NCBI RefSeq assembly: GCF_015546995.1
Contig: NZ_JADMUH010000010.1
Coordinates: 1 to 64,000, forward strand
Origin: Streptococcus infantis
GTDB lineage: Bacteria; Bacillota; Bacilli; Lactobacillales; Streptococcaceae
Direction of reading: 5' to 3'
Length of the DNA stretch: 64,000 bases
Under the pieces are notes generated by a model that worked only from the letters and a program-made list of their open reading frames with translations, was not told where the DNA came from and did not search any database. How positions within the stretch are numbered: position 1 is the first letter of the stretch; each line of letters begins with the position of its first letter. The position numbers and the translations under genes were made by a program. Positions 26,037-36,422 of this stretch are shown here, in pieces.

Positions 26037-26700
26037 GGAGCACCTCCTTGATGGCTTGAATTTTATCTGCTAGAACCTGACGTTCTTCTTGATTTTTTTC
26101 TGGAATTTGACTAAGGGCAAACTCAAGCTTAACAGCTTCTTTTTTCCATTTTTGGATGAAGACTGGACTGCCTTCTTTGGACAAGAAGGGGCCAAACCGA
26201 ACATCAGTGGCTGATAGCTTCATTTCGCCAGCTTCTGCAACTATGATCTCATAGAATTTCCCAGCTTCTTCTAGGATACTTTCTGCTATGATTTGAAAAC
26301 CATGCTCTTGTAGCCAACTACGTAACTCGTCTTCACGATTATTCGGTTGAAGAATCAAACGCTCAACATTGGCTAGTTTGTCAAAGCCCTTTTCTAATAT
26401 CGTAGCAATCAAGCGGCCTCCCATCCCAGCAATAGTGATAACAGAGACCTGGTCACTTTCTTCGAAAGCTGCTAAACCATTGGCTAAACGAACCTGGATT
26501 TTATCAGCTAAGCCATGACTTTCAACATTTTTAACTGCAGATTGATAGGGTCCCTCTACAACTTCACCCGCGATGGCAGCTTCAATATGACCTTTTTCAA
26601 CTAATTCAATAGGTAAATAAGCATGGTCGCTACCGACATCCAGTAAAACAGCTCCTTTGGGAACAAAAGAAGCTACTGTTTCTAATCTCTTTGAAATCAT
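26023..26700 (-). CDS. trmK: tRNA (adenine22-N1)-methyltransferase
   Basis: SAM-dependent class I methyltransferase that makes m1A22 in tRNA. Rossmann motif I is [16 protein letters not shown], catalytic-type segment IAGMGGRLI, and LILQPNNRE. 225 aa, with a C-terminal helical coiled-coil domain typical of TrmK. First gene of the trmK-nif3-dadA-like operon with a TG-G-TATAAT promoter about 40 nt upstream. Confidence 0.93.
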
Positions 26701-26767
26701 CTTCTCTCACTTTCAAAAACTCTATTTCCCTTTATTATACCATATTTTATCTGGCAATCCTGCACCT

Positions 26768-26799
26768 AAAAAAGACCGCAATCATGGATTGCAGTCTTT
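26768..26799 (-). terminator. Terminator of the P-type ATPase gene
   Basis: Stem AAAGACTGCAATC / ATTGCGGTCTTT (near perfect) around CATG, T-run on the minus strand. Confidence 0.85.
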
Positions 26800-26801
26800 C
26801 T

Positions 26802-29138
26802 TTATCTTTTAACTTGATAACGACTTGTAAGTATGAAAATCACAATAAAGACGAGCATCATAATGCCATAGACAGGCAATGTTTGACCTGTAAGTGTTGA
26901 AATTTCAAGCAATTTTTGGATTCTTGGGAATAGAGCTGTTCCAAGGAAACCTCCAACTGACCAAATAATCAATAGCACACGCCACAGACTAAATGGCAAG
27001 CAAGCTCTAACTACAGACATGAAACCAATCGATGCCAGTAGATAATATAGAAGTGTCGAAATTTCAATAGCTGACCAGCCTTGACTTGTTCCAAAAATTT
27101 TAACAAAGAGAACACTAAAGACTACCATCAAGGCACTTGGTAGTGCACGAAGCATGGATTTTCTGAGGAAGTTTTGTTCCACAGGTTTGATATTTCGTTC
27201 AAAGGTCAATACGAACGGCGGGAAACCTTCCACAAACTGGTCAATCATAGTAATCTGAATCGGAATAAATGGGAAAATCAAAATCCATTCAGTACGACCT
27301 AACAATGCACTTGCAATACAGATGATTGCCAACAAGAAGGAATAGATGGTCTTAATCAAGAAAATTGGAGCAATGTGAGCAATATTATTAACTACACGAC
27401 GCCCCTCAAAGAGTATCTCAGGAACATCATTAAAGTCTGAGTTCAAGAGGACCAGATTTGCAATCTGACGAGTCGCTGGATCTCCTTCAGCCATCACGAT
27501 GGAACAATCTGCCTCACGGAGGGCAAGGATATCATTGACACCATCTCCTGTCATAGCAGTCGTATGACCTGCTTTTTTCAGAGTTTGGATAATCAGTTTC
27601 TTTTGATGAGGAGAGACACGTCCAAAAATCGCTGTTTCCTCAGCCATAGCAATCAATTCCTCGTCCGTGATTTTTGAACAATCTACATAGCTATGATAAT
27701 CTGCAAAACCTGCTTTTTGAGCAATACTTGAAACGGTAACTGGATTATCACCAGAGATAATTTTCAGCCCTACTTCCTGAGAACGTAGATAGTCTAAAGT
27801 TTCAGCAGCCCCTTCTCGGATAGGATCTAAAATCTCAAGCAGAGCCAAGGATTGCATATCCGATGGTTTCTGCGGTTTGTGGTGGTCAAGTTTTCCTTGA
27901 CTTAGAGCCAGAACTAAGACACGAGACCCTCGTTCAAGAGCTTCCCTAGCTTCAGGAACTTCAGCATCCAACAACATCTCAGGTGCACCTAGGAAAATAG
28001 TTCCGAGACCTTCCAATTCCATCGCTCCCCATTTTCGATCACTAGAAAATGGAAGACTAGAAATCATCGGATAAACTACCTCTCCCGCAAAACGCTTTCG
28101 AATAGCTTGGGCAGTTGGATTTTTATCCTCACTGTGTGCTATATAGCTGGTTAATATTTTGTCAATGGCATCTTTATCATAAGCCTGGGTCAGAGGAAGA
28201 ACTGTCTCAACCTGCATCTTTCCTTGAGTAATGGTTCCTGTCTTATCCAAACAGAGCATATCCACACGTGCCAAGGTCTCAACAGAATACATCTCCTGCA
28301 CCAAAACCTTTTTCAACCCAAGCTTGATAACAGCAGTTAAGAGAGAGGTAATGGTCAAAAGGGCGATTCCCTTAGGCAACATCCCCAAAAGAGCTGTAGA
28401 GGAATTAACTACAGAAGATTTAAGGGGTAAACCTTTTAAGACCAAAGCTTCAAGCAAGAGAGCAATTCCAAAAGGAATGATAATTTTCCCAGTAAAGCCT
28501 GCAAGTTGATCAAGTGATTTCATGATACGGGAATTGATTGGTTTAACGGTCTTAGCTTCAAGCATGAGTTTAGCAGCATAGTTGTCTGCTCCAACATGAT
28601 GAACCTGTGCTAAGACAGACCCACTTGCAAGAAAGCTTCCTGACAGCATCAAGTCTTCTACTTCTTTTTGTACCAAGTCACTCTCGCCTGTTAACATGGC
28701 CTCATTGACTTCAGCAAAGCCTTCTAATACAACTGCATCACTTGGAATCTGATCCCCTGCAGACAAGCGAATCACATCATCCAAAACAAGCTCTTCTGGG
28801 TCTAAAGCAATCTCCTGTCCATCACGAATAGTCGTAATCTTTTCTTTATTCAAGAGATTGAGTTTATCAACCATATGCTTGGCACGTAATTCAGTTACAA
28901 TTCCTGAAAAAGCATTAAAACAGATAACCGCAAAGAAAACTAGGTTGCTCCAGGCTTGAACAAAAGCGAGTGCTAAGGCGATGGCAAAGTTTAATGCATT
29001 GAATAAAGTAAAGACATTTCGCTTTACAATCTGCCAGGTACTGGTACTAGCTGAAGCTTTGAAATCATTGACCTGTCCCTGTTTCTGACGATCTTTAACT
29101 TCTGATTGGCTTAAGCCCATAATTTTATTTTTATCCAT
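26802..29138 (-). CDS. P-type cation-transporting ATPase (CtpE-like)
   Basis: 778-aa P-type ATPase. Actuator motif MLTGES, phosphorylation site MLCLDKTGTITQ, and hinge MTGDGVNDILALREAD are all present, with four helices before and about six after the catalytic core. The sequence resembles the CtpE-type group, where a mycobacterial member has been linked to calcium uptake. The transported ion here is inference. I start at the ATG at 29138; an ATG 12 nt upstream lies inside the -10 box and would not be transcribed. No Shine-Dalgarno, so predicted leaderless. Confidence 0.9.
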   Translation of the reverse strand: MDKNKIMGLSQSEVKDRQKQGQVNDFKASASTSTWQIVKRNVFTLFNALNFAIALALAFVQAWSNLVFFAVICFNAFSGIVTELRAKHMVDKLNLLNKEKITTIRDGQEIALDPEELVLDDVIRLSAGDQIPSDAVVLEGFAEVNEAMLTGESDLVQKEVEDLMLSGSFLASGSVLAQVHHVGADNYAAKLMLEAKTVKPINSRIMKSLDQLAGFTGKIIIPFGIALLLEALVLKGLPLKSSVVNSSTALLGMLPKGIALLTITSLLTAVIKLGLKKVLVQEMYSVETLARVDMLCLDKTGTITQGKMQVETVLPLTQAYDKDAIDKILTSYIAHSEDKNPTAQAIRKRFAGEVVYPMISSLPFSSDRKWGAMELEGLGTIFLGAPEMLLDAEVPEAREALERGSRVLVLALSQGKLDHHKPQKPSDMQSLALLEILDPIREGAAETLDYLRSQEVGLKIISGDNPVTVSSIAQKAGFADYHSYVDCSKITDEELIAMAEETAIFGRVSPHQKKLIIQTLKKAGHTTAMTGDGVNDILALREADCSIVMAEGDPATRQIANLVLLNSDFNDVPEILFEGRRVVNNIAHIAPIFLIKTIYSFLLAIICIASALLGRTEWILIFPFIPIQITMIDQFVEGFPPFVLTFERNIKPVEQNFLRKSMLRALPSALMVVFSVLFVKIFGTSQGWSAIEISTLLYYLLASIGFMSVVRACLPFSLWRVLLIIWSVGGFLGTALFPRIQKLLEISTLTGQTLPVYGIMMLVFIVIFILTSRYQVKR

Positions 29139-29180
29139 AAATTCTATCATATCATTTTTTTTTCAATAATTCTAATTTCA
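29139..29180 (-). promoter_or_regulatory. P-type ATPase promoter, predicted leaderless start
   Basis: Minus strand: weak TTAGAA, 18 nt, TG-A-TATGAT, then 7 nt to the ATG at 29138. Predicted 5' UTR is 0-1 nt. Confidence 0.6.
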
Positions 29181-29213
29181 AATAAAAAGCTTTTCCGACT
29201 ATACAAAAAACAT

Positions 29214-29242
29214 TTGCCTGTCCTACTATGATAAGGTATAAT
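29214..29242 (+). promoter_or_regulatory. plsC promoter
   Basis: TTGCCT (29214-29219), 17-nt spacer, TATAAT (29237-29242). Confidence 0.7.
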
Positions 29243-29269
29243 AAAAGAAAGAAAACTGAAGGAGACACC

Positions 29270-30019
29270 ATGTTTTATACTTATCTACGTGGGCTAGTTA
29301 TGTTGATTTTATGGTCGATCAATGGAAATGCTCACTTTCACAATACTGAAAAAATTCCAAGTTTAGATGAAAATTATATCCTTGTAGCCCCACACCGTAC
29401 TTGGTGGGATCCAGTCTACATGGCTTTTGCGACCAAACCGAAACAATTTGTCTTTATGGCCAAAAAAGAACTCTTTTCAAATCGTATCTTTGGTTGGTGG
29501 ATTCGCATGTGTGGTGCCTTCCCGATTGACCGTGAAAATCCAAATTCTTCTGCCATCAAGTATCCAATCAATGTTCTTAAAAAAAGTAATCGTTCACTGA
29601 TTATGTTTCCAAGCGGTAGTCGTCATTCCAATGATGTTAAGGGTGGTGTAGCTCTCATTGCAAAGATGGCCAAGGTTCGCATCATGCCTGTTACCTATAC
29701 TGGTCCTATGACTCTAAAAGGGCTTGTCAGCCGTGAACGCATTGATATGAACTTCGGAAATCCTATCGATATCTCGGACATTAAAAAGATGAATGATGAG
29801 GGAATTGAGATGGTTGCAGACCGCATCCAAACTGAATTCCAGCGTCTAGATGAAGAAACAAAACAATGGCACAATAACAAAAAACCAAATCCACTCTGGT
29901 GGTTCATCCGTATCCCTGCCTTGATTCTCGCAATTGTTATCGGAATTCTAACAATTCTCTTTACCTTTGTAGCAAGTTTTGTTTGGGACCCAGATAAAAA
30001 GAGAAAACAACTACAATAA
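29270..30019 (+). CDS. plsC: 1-acyl-sn-glycerol-3-phosphate acyltransferase
   Basis: 249-aa membrane acyltransferase that makes phosphatidic acid from lysophosphatidic acid. The HX4D catalytic motif is PHRTWWDPVY, followed by FPIDRENPN and the FPSGSRHS (EGTR-like) block. An N-terminal hydrophobic segment and a C-terminal helix (ILAIVIGILTILFTFVASFV) are visible. The start is the ATG at 29270 after AAGGAG; the frame is open further upstream through the promoter. Family assignment is firm; the exact acceptor is inferred. Confidence 0.92.
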   Translation: MFYTYLRGLVMLILWSINGNAHFHNTEKIPSLDENYILVAPHRTWWDPVYMAFATKPKQFVFMAKKELFSNRIFGWWIRMCGAFPIDRENPNSSAIKYPINVLKKSNRSLIMFPSGSRHSNDVKGGVALIAKMAKVRIMPVTYTGPMTLKGLVSRERIDMNFGNPIDISDIKKMNDEGIEMVADRIQTEFQRLDEETKQWHNNKKPNPLWWFIRIPALILAIVIGILTILFTFVASFVWDPDKKRKQLQ

Positions 30020-30031
30020 TCCAATCTTCAC

Positions 30032-30059
30032 AAGCCTAAGTGGATTACTTGGGCTTTTT
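30032..30059 (+). terminator. plsC terminator
   Basis: 10-bp stem AAGCCTAAGT / ACTTGGGCTT with GGATT loop and TTTTTC tail. Confidence 0.85.
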
Positions 30060-30086
30060 CTAGTTGTTTAGAGACTCATTCACATA

Positions 30087-30115
30087 TTGACAAAAGGCTA
30101 AATCTATAGTATACT
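30087..30115 (+). promoter_or_regulatory. tRNA-Thr promoter
   Basis: TTGACA (30087-30092), exact 17-nt spacer, TATACT (30110-30115), 10 nt before the tRNA. Confidence 0.8.
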
Positions 30116-30125
30116 TTCTAGGTAA

Positions 30126-30198
30126 GCTGATTTAGCTCAGTAGGCAGAGCGCATCCATGGTAAGGATGAGGTCGCCGGTTCGATCCCGGCAATTAGCA
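30126..30198 (+). tRNA. tRNA-Thr (GGT anticodon)
   Basis: 73 nt. Acceptor stem GCTGATT / AATTAGC (one mismatch-tolerant G-T) with discriminator A. Anticodon stem CATCC / GGATG with loop ATGGTAA, giving anticodon GGT (ACC/ACU codons). T arm GCCGGTTCGATCCCGGC. CCA is not encoded. Confidence 0.95.
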
Positions 30199-30206
30199 TT
30201 ATTCGT

Positions 30207-30233
30207 CAGCTCCTTTTTAGGAACTGTTTTTTT
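30207..30233 (+). terminator. tRNA-Thr terminator
   Basis: Stem CAGCTCCT / AGGAACTG (one mismatch) with TTTT loop and T7 tail. The -35 box of the next transcript begins two bases after the T-run. Confidence 0.75.
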
Positions 30234-30234
30234 C

Positions 30235-30263
30235 TTGACAAAGTATTGTCCCTATAGTACAAT
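30235..30263 (+). promoter_or_regulatory. Promoter of the small RNA
   Basis: Perfect TTGACA (30235-30240), exact 17-nt spacer, TACAAT (30258-30263). Among the strongest promoters in the window. Confidence 0.85.
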
Positions 30264-30269
30264 AAAATC

Positions 30270-30409
30270 TGCGATGAGTCGATATGTAGCGAGAGCTACA
30301 ATTGCGCAAAGGAGGTCATTAACGCAGGAGCGGACCTTGAGAAATTGTGTGAACCAGTTTCTCACATGGAGATGCCTCTCACACTCTCTGGAAAACCAGA
30401 GAGTTTTTT
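30270..30409 (+). ncRNA. Probable small regulatory RNA between tRNA-Thr and pyk
   Basis: About 140 nt bounded by a consensus promoter and a strong terminator (ACTCTCTGG-AAAA-CCAGAGAGT plus T-run, 30383-30409), with no credible ORF. Foldable parts: TGCG (30270-30273) with CGCA (30305-30308), enclosing a GAGA tetraloop hairpin TGTAGC-GAGA-GCTACA (30285-30300); GGTC / GACC around 30314 and 30333; and GTGTGA / TCACAC further on. It contains AAAGGAGGTC (30308-30317), a full anti-SD complement with no start codon at proper distance. It might belong to the streptococcal asd RNA family (about 170-nt ncRNA), but that is a guess from size and style. Confidence 0.72.
30383..30409 (+). terminator. Terminator of the small RNA
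   Basis: 9-bp perfect stem ACTCTCTGG / CCAGAGAGT, AAAA loop, T6 tail. Confidence 0.9.
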
Positions 30410-30445
30410 CTTTTCTTAAACGAATAGGGTCTGGACCTTATGAAA

Positions 30446-30491
30446 CAAAAAAAGACCTATCATACAAGCTATAAAGCCTGATATGATAGGT
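30446..30491 (-). terminator. pyk terminator
   Basis: 10-bp stem ACCTATCATA / TATGATAGGT with a 17-nt loop, T7 on the minus strand. Confidence 0.8.
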
Positions 30492-30504
30492 TTTTAATGT
30501 TAGA

Positions 30505-32010
30505 TTAACGTACAGTGCGGATACGCATTGTGTTTGTACGAACTGCTTCACCAAGTGGCACACCTGCAACGATAACAATATCGTCACCAGATTGTACAAG
30601 ACCTGCTTCAACTGCTTTACGTTCAGCAATTTCAAACATGTCATCAGTTGATGATGGAGCTTCTGTCAACATTGGGATAACACCCCAGTTCAACATCAAT
30701 CCACGTTCTGTCAATTCGTCAAATGTCAATGCCAAGATATCAGCATTTGGACGGTATTTAGAGATCAAACGTGCTGTGTGACCAGTCTTAGTAAGAGTTA
30801 CAACCAATTTGATGTCCATTGAATTTGTAGCATCTTTAACTGCTGAAGCCATAACTTCTGTCTTAGAGTTACGTTCAAATGAATCTGAGTTCAAACGTCC
30901 GTATTCGTTAAGAAGAGTTTGAGCGTTCTTGTCAATTGTAGCCATTGTTGTAACTGACTCAAGTGGGTATTTACCATTTGCAGACTCACCTGAAAGCATT
31001 GTAGCGTCAGTTCCGTCGATAACAGCGTTGAATACGTCTGATACTTCTGAACGAGTTGCACGTGGTTTTTCAGTCATTGTTTCAAGCATGTTTGTTGCAG
31101 TGATAACAACTTTACCAGCAGCATTTACTTTAGTGATGATCATTTTTTGGTAAACTGGAACCATTTCGAATGGTACTTCGATACCCATGTCACCACGAGC
31201 GATCATGATACCGTCAGCAGCTTCAATGATTTCGTCCAAGTTATCGATACCTTGTTGGTTTTCGATTTTAGCGAACAATTGAACGTGACCGTTACCAGTT
31301 TCTTCACAGATAGCACGAACTTCGTTTACGTCTTTTGCAGTACGTACGAATGAGATCGCAATAAAGTTAATACCTTGTTCCAAACCGAAACGAATATCGT
31401 CGTTATCACGTTCAGCAAGAGCTGGGAAAGGAATTTTAGTGTTAGGGATGTTCACACCTTTTTGTTTAGCGATCACACCGTCGTTTTCAACTTCAACGAC
31501 AAATTCACGAGTTGCATCATCTTTTTCTACAACGCGAAGACCCAATTTACCATCGTCAACCAATACTTGGCGACCAACTTCAACGTCATCATAGATGTCA
31601 AGCGCACCTGCAACGTTCAAAGCAATCACTTCACGAGTTGATTTGATTCCTTGTTTAGTTGCAACACGGATTTTTTCACCAGTTTTGTATGAATACTCTT
31701 TAGCTTCACCTTCGAACAATTCAGTACGAATTTCTGGTCCTTTAGTATCAAGAAGGAAACCAACTTTTTTACCTGCAAGTTTTTCTGCAAGTTTAACAGT
31801 TGCCATACGTTCACCTTGTTCTTGGTGGTCACCGTGTGAGAAGTTGAAACGGAAAGTGTTAGCTCCTGCTTCAATCAATTGAGCAATGTTTTTAGCTGAT
31901 GCTTCAACGTCAAGTTTTTCACCCCAGTATCCGTCATCACCGAATTTTTTACCACCACGGATTTCTACCGCAGGACCTAAGGTTGCAACGATTTTTACAC
32001 GTTTGTTCAT
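30505..32010 (-). CDS. pyk: Pyruvate kinase
   Basis: Final ATP-yielding step of glycolysis (PEP + ADP to pyruvate + ATP). TIM barrel with RFNFSHGDH, LDTKGPEIRT, catalytic Lys region FAKIENQQGIDNL, MIARGDMGIEVP and the B-domain inserted between. 501 aa, standard for lactic acid bacteria. The ATG at 32010 follows AAGGAG by 10 nt; an open frame runs 14 codons further but overlaps the ribosome site. Downstream of pfkA with 65 nt between, so pfkA-pyk likely form one operon, as in other streptococci. Confidence 0.98.
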   Translation of the reverse strand: MNKRVKIVATLGPAVEIRGGKKFGDDGYWGEKLDVEASAKNIAQLIEAGANTFRFNFSHGDHQEQGERMATVKLAEKLAGKKVGFLLDTKGPEIRTELFEGEAKEYSYKTGEKIRVATKQGIKSTREVIALNVAGALDIYDDVEVGRQVLVDDGKLGLRVVEKDDATREFVVEVENDGVIAKQKGVNIPNTKIPFPALAERDNDDIRFGLEQGINFIAISFVRTAKDVNEVRAICEETGNGHVQLFAKIENQQGIDNLDEIIEAADGIMIARGDMGIEVPFEMVPVYQKMIITKVNAAGKVVITATNMLETMTEKPRATRSEVSDVFNAVIDGTDATMLSGESANGKYPLESVTTMATIDKNAQTLLNEYGRLNSDSFERNSKTEVMASAVKDATNSMDIKLVVTLTKTGHTARLISKYRPNADILALTFDELTERGLMLNWGVIPMLTEAPSSTDDMFEIAERKAVEAGLVQSGDDIVIVAGVPLGEAVRTNTMRIRTVR

Positions 32011-32075
32011 GATTTTGTGACTCCTTTTTATAATTCGACCTTTTATGGTCATTTTACCAGATTAGTTAAAGTTGT

Positions 32076-33104
<1,029 letters not shown>

Positions 33105-33164
33105 TTAACATTCTAACTGATTATACCATATTTAAAGTTAAAATTCTTTTATTTTCATTAATTT

Positions 33165-36100
33165 TTAACGATAAATCGTTTTCATGACAATCTGTTTTAA
33201 AGATTCTTGTAAGCCAACGTCTTTTGCAACTAAATAACCAGGCAAAAGAATATTTTTTTGTTCATTTTCATAACGAATGACAACAGGAATTTGTCCCTTG
33301 TACTGATCTAAAATATGATAAATTTCAGCATCGTGGTCATGATTGGGAACTTGAATCCAAAAACGCTCACTCACTGCCTCTTTTAAATTATTTAAAACTA
33401 ATTGAAGACGTCCGTCCCTAGCCTGAACTTTCCCATTTAGGTAATAGAAACTTCCTTCGTGCAAGAGATTTTTAAATTGGCGGTACTGTTCAGAAAAAAC
33501 AGTGATCTCAAGACTTGTTTTACTATCAGTAACTTTCAAAAAGGCCATGTTTTCACCTTTTTTAGTTCGAATCACTCGGATAGACTGAATCTCAACGAGC
33601 ACTGTAGCTGTCTGTCCCTCGAAAAGCTCAGATAAACTCACGATTGGATACAAAGGATTCTTCGCTAAAACTAGCAATGGGTGTTGGCTAATTCCAACGC
33701 CTAACCAATCTTGCTCTTTTTGAAATTTTTCAATATTTGAAAAGTCCTCTGTATCTGTCCAACTATAGCTAGAATCCCCAAAGAGGCTACCTAATTCTTC
33801 TACAAAGATAAATAGAGTTGGTAGATTGGTTAAGATTTTTTGACGATTTTTATCAAATCCGTCAAAAAGTCCTACTTCCACTAAAGGGGTTAAGAGGCTA
33901 ATCTTTTGATAATTTTTGGGTAATCGTGTGATAAAATCTTCAACACTGCTAAAAGGACGATTCTCGATTATCCAATAAGCAAAGTCGCGAGGTATTCCCT
34001 TAATACTTTTAAGACCCAAATAAACCGTCTTATCCTTTAATTTATCCTGATATGGAATTGTATTGATCGAAAGCGGTACTAGTTCAAATCCCATTTCAAG
34101 TGCATCGAGAATATAATCTCCACTCGCATAATTGAGCATGACTTGATAAAAAATGGCTGGAAAATGTGTCTTAAAGTAAGCAAGTTGAAAAGCTAAAGCC
34201 GCATAAGCACAAGCATGCGAACGGTTGAAGCCATAACCGGCGAATTTCTCCATTACGGAAAAAACTTCTTGCGCCTGTTCTTTGCTATGTCCTTTTTCGA
34301 GTGCACCTTGGATGAAACTTTCTTCCATTCGGTGCATCTCAGCTGCGTTCTTTTTCCCCATAGCACGACGTAAAATATCGGCCTTCCCAAGGCTAAAACC
34401 AGCATATCGCTGAGCTACTTGCATGACCTGTTCTTGGTAAAGCATAATGCCATAAGTTGGAGCTAGAATATCTTCCAAAACTGGGTCCAGAACTGTTACC
34501 TTTTCTTTACCATGTTTTCGAGCCACAAAGTTATCGATGTAGTCACTCGCCCCCGGTCTGTTGAGGGAAGTCGTTGCCACTACTTCTTCAAAGCTTTCTG
34601 GTTTCACGCGCTTCAATAAGCGAATGGCACCAGGTTGTTCAAACTGAAAGATTCCCTTGGTCTTACCTGCAGCAAAGAGAGATAAAGTTTCTTTATCCTC
34701 AAGGTCTATATCCTCAATCCTTAGCTGAATTCCTTGAGTTTCATATAAGAGCTCCTGCATTTTTTGAGCGAAGGTTAGGTTTCGAAGACCCAAGAAGTCC
34801 ATCTTAAGCAAGCCATTTCCTTCAACTCCATGGGCATCATACTGGGTAATCAGCATATCCTCTCCATACTTGAGAGGAATATAATCTGTTAGATTTTTAT
34901 CACTGATAACGACACCAGCTGCATGGATAGAAGTCTGTCGTGGATAGCCTTCTATCTTCTTAGCAATTTCAAAAGCCTTTTGGTACTCCATCTTACTCTG
35001 AATAAGTTGTCTAAAACCTAGATTGCCTTCATAGGCTGTCGTAAGAGTATCTTTAGAGCCTATTTTTTTCGTAATAGCCGTCAATTCATACTCAGGAACA
35101 CCATACCGTTTAAAAACATCTCGGATAGCCTGCTTGGCACCAAAGGTCGAGTAAGTAACAATCTGCGCAGCATGGATACTACCATATCGATCACGAACGT
35201 AGCGAATAAACTCTGGACGATAGATATCAGGAATATCAATATCAATATCGGGCATGGTATAGCGTTCACGATTCAAGAAGCGTTCAAAGATGAGATTTTT
35301 TGCTACAGGATCAATTCCTGTAATATCTAGAGCGTAGGCTACTAGACTTCCAACTGCAGAACCACGTCCCATTCCCATGTAATATCCCTGAGACCGACCA
35401 AAACGCAATAGGTCCCAGACAACCAAGAAATAGTCATCGAATCCCATATCATGAATCACAGACAGTTCTTCTTCTAAACGAACCTGATAAACCCGATTCC
35501 ATAACCCTTTCTCTTCCAAGCCCTTGATAGCTCTTTCCCTTAGTTCTTCAACAGCAGGTCTCTCTGGATTGAAACGAGGAAGCTTAAGACTACTATCAAT
35601 CTCGTAGGAAGTACCCTTGGTCAATCTTGCTAGGTTTTCGAGTGCTTGTGGAAACTTCTCTACAAAAACCTGTTCTAGACGGTCAGCAGGCAAAAACAAA
35701 CCCTGTTGAGATTGAACATCAACCTCTCGCAAGGTCACATTTTCCTTGATCGCCCTGAGCATTTGAAGAGTTTCTAAATCCTCAGATTCGAAAGAATTAA
35801 CTCGATAAAGAGGGAGAATTGGTCGAGAAAAATTGGATTGCGGTGTATCTGGATACACTCCGATATGGTAGTTGTGTCCTAAATCCAATCCATTCATCCC
35901 AGAATAATATGGAACAATAACACAAATATCCTCTAGGTAAGAAGAAAAATCAGTCCATTCTTTTTTACCTGTCATCTTTAAAGACGACAACTTCATCAGG
36001 TTTTGATAACCTCGGTTTGACAGGGCTAAAAAACGTAGATTGATCCATTCATCTTGATGATGAACAGTCATCTCAAGACCTAATAAAGGCTGAATCTCCT

Positions 36101-36266
36101 GTTTCTGGCATTCTTTGATAAAGTAATAGGCCCCGTAGAGATTGTCTTCATCCATGATTCCAAGTGATGAATAGCCATATTCCTTCCCTTGGCTGACATA
36201 TCTCTTAATTGAAACCATACTCTCCATAAAACTATAGACAGTTTTTGTATCCAGTTGGGCAATCAT
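33165..36266 (-). CDS. dnaE: DNA polymerase III subunit alpha, DnaE type
   Basis: Error-prone-type replicative polymerase that extends primers before PolC takes over in Gram-positives. N-terminal PHP domain (YGYSSLGIMDEDNLYGAYYF, residues about 30-50), palm active-site PDIDIDIPD (three Asp, about residue 345), fingers and thumb, tandem HhH, and a C-terminal OB-fold near AFLKVTDSKTSLEITVF. At 1033 aa it is shorter than E. coli DnaE, as usual for streptococci. Shine-Dalgarno GGAGGTGAG. Confidence 0.97.
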   Translation of the reverse strand: MIAQLDTKTVYSFMESMVSIKRYVSQGKEYGYSSLGIMDEDNLYGAYYFIKECQKQEIQPLLGLEMTVHHQDEWINLRFLALSNRGYQNLMKLSSLKMTGKKEWTDFSSYLEDICVIVPYYSGMNGLDLGHNYHIGVYPDTPQSNFSRPILPLYRVNSFESEDLETLQMLRAIKENVTLREVDVQSQQGLFLPADRLEQVFVEKFPQALENLARLTKGTSYEIDSSLKLPRFNPERPAVEELRERAIKGLEEKGLWNRVYQVRLEEELSVIHDMGFDDYFLVVWDLLRFGRSQGYYMGMGRGSAVGSLVAYALDITGIDPVAKNLIFERFLNRERYTMPDIDIDIPDIYRPEFIRYVRDRYGSIHAAQIVTYSTFGAKQAIRDVFKRYGVPEYELTAITKKIGSKDTLTTAYEGNLGFRQLIQSKMEYQKAFEIAKKIEGYPRQTSIHAAGVVISDKNLTDYIPLKYGEDMLITQYDAHGVEGNGLLKMDFLGLRNLTFAQKMQELLYETQGIQLRIEDIDLEDKETLSLFAAGKTKGIFQFEQPGAIRLLKRVKPESFEEVVATTSLNRPGASDYIDNFVARKHGKEKVTVLDPVLEDILAPTYGIMLYQEQVMQVAQRYAGFSLGKADILRRAMGKKNAAEMHRMEESFIQGALEKGHSKEQAQEVFSVMEKFAGYGFNRSHACAYAALAFQLAYFKTHFPAIFYQVMLNYASGDYILDALEMGFELVPLSINTIPYQDKLKDKTVYLGLKSIKGIPRDFAYWIIENRPFSSVEDFITRLPKNYQKISLLTPLVEVGLFDGFDKNRQKILTNLPTLFIFVEELGSLFGDSSYSWTDTEDFSNIEKFQKEQDWLGVGISQHPLLVLAKNPLYPIVSLSELFEGQTATVLVEIQSIRVIRTKKGENMAFLKVTDSKTSLEITVFSEQYRQFKNLLHEGSFYYLNGKVQARDGRLQLVLNNLKEAVSERFWIQVPNHDHDAEIYHILDQYKGQIPVVIRYENEQKNILLPGYLVAKDVGLQESLKQIVMKTIYR

Positions 36267-36345
36267 TCTTTCTCACCTCCCTTATTCTTTCTCTATTATA
36301 CCATTTTAAAAAATAGAAACACAATTTCTTTCTAATCATTAAACT

Positions 36346-36376
36346 AAAAAACCACAGCCTTAAAGGCTATGGTTTT
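36346..36376 (-). terminator. Terminator after the 143-aa membrane protein gene
   Basis: 11-bp stem AAACCATAGCC / GGCTGTGGTTT, loop TTTAA, T-run on the minus strand. Confidence 0.85.
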
Positions 36377-36422
36377 ATGATATGAAATAAGTTCGAAGAA
36401 GAGTTGCGCCTAGCTTTTTAAT

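Noticed and set aside
30318-30420. ATT-started ORF of about 33 codons after AAAGGAGGTC in the small RNA
   Set aside because: The spacing of 1-2 nt is too short, ATT is a very rare start, and the frame runs through the terminator hairpin.
30157-30474. Plus-strand open frame across tRNA-Thr and the small RNA
   Set aside because: It begins inside the tRNA and runs through two terminators and a promoter; the protein has no family character.
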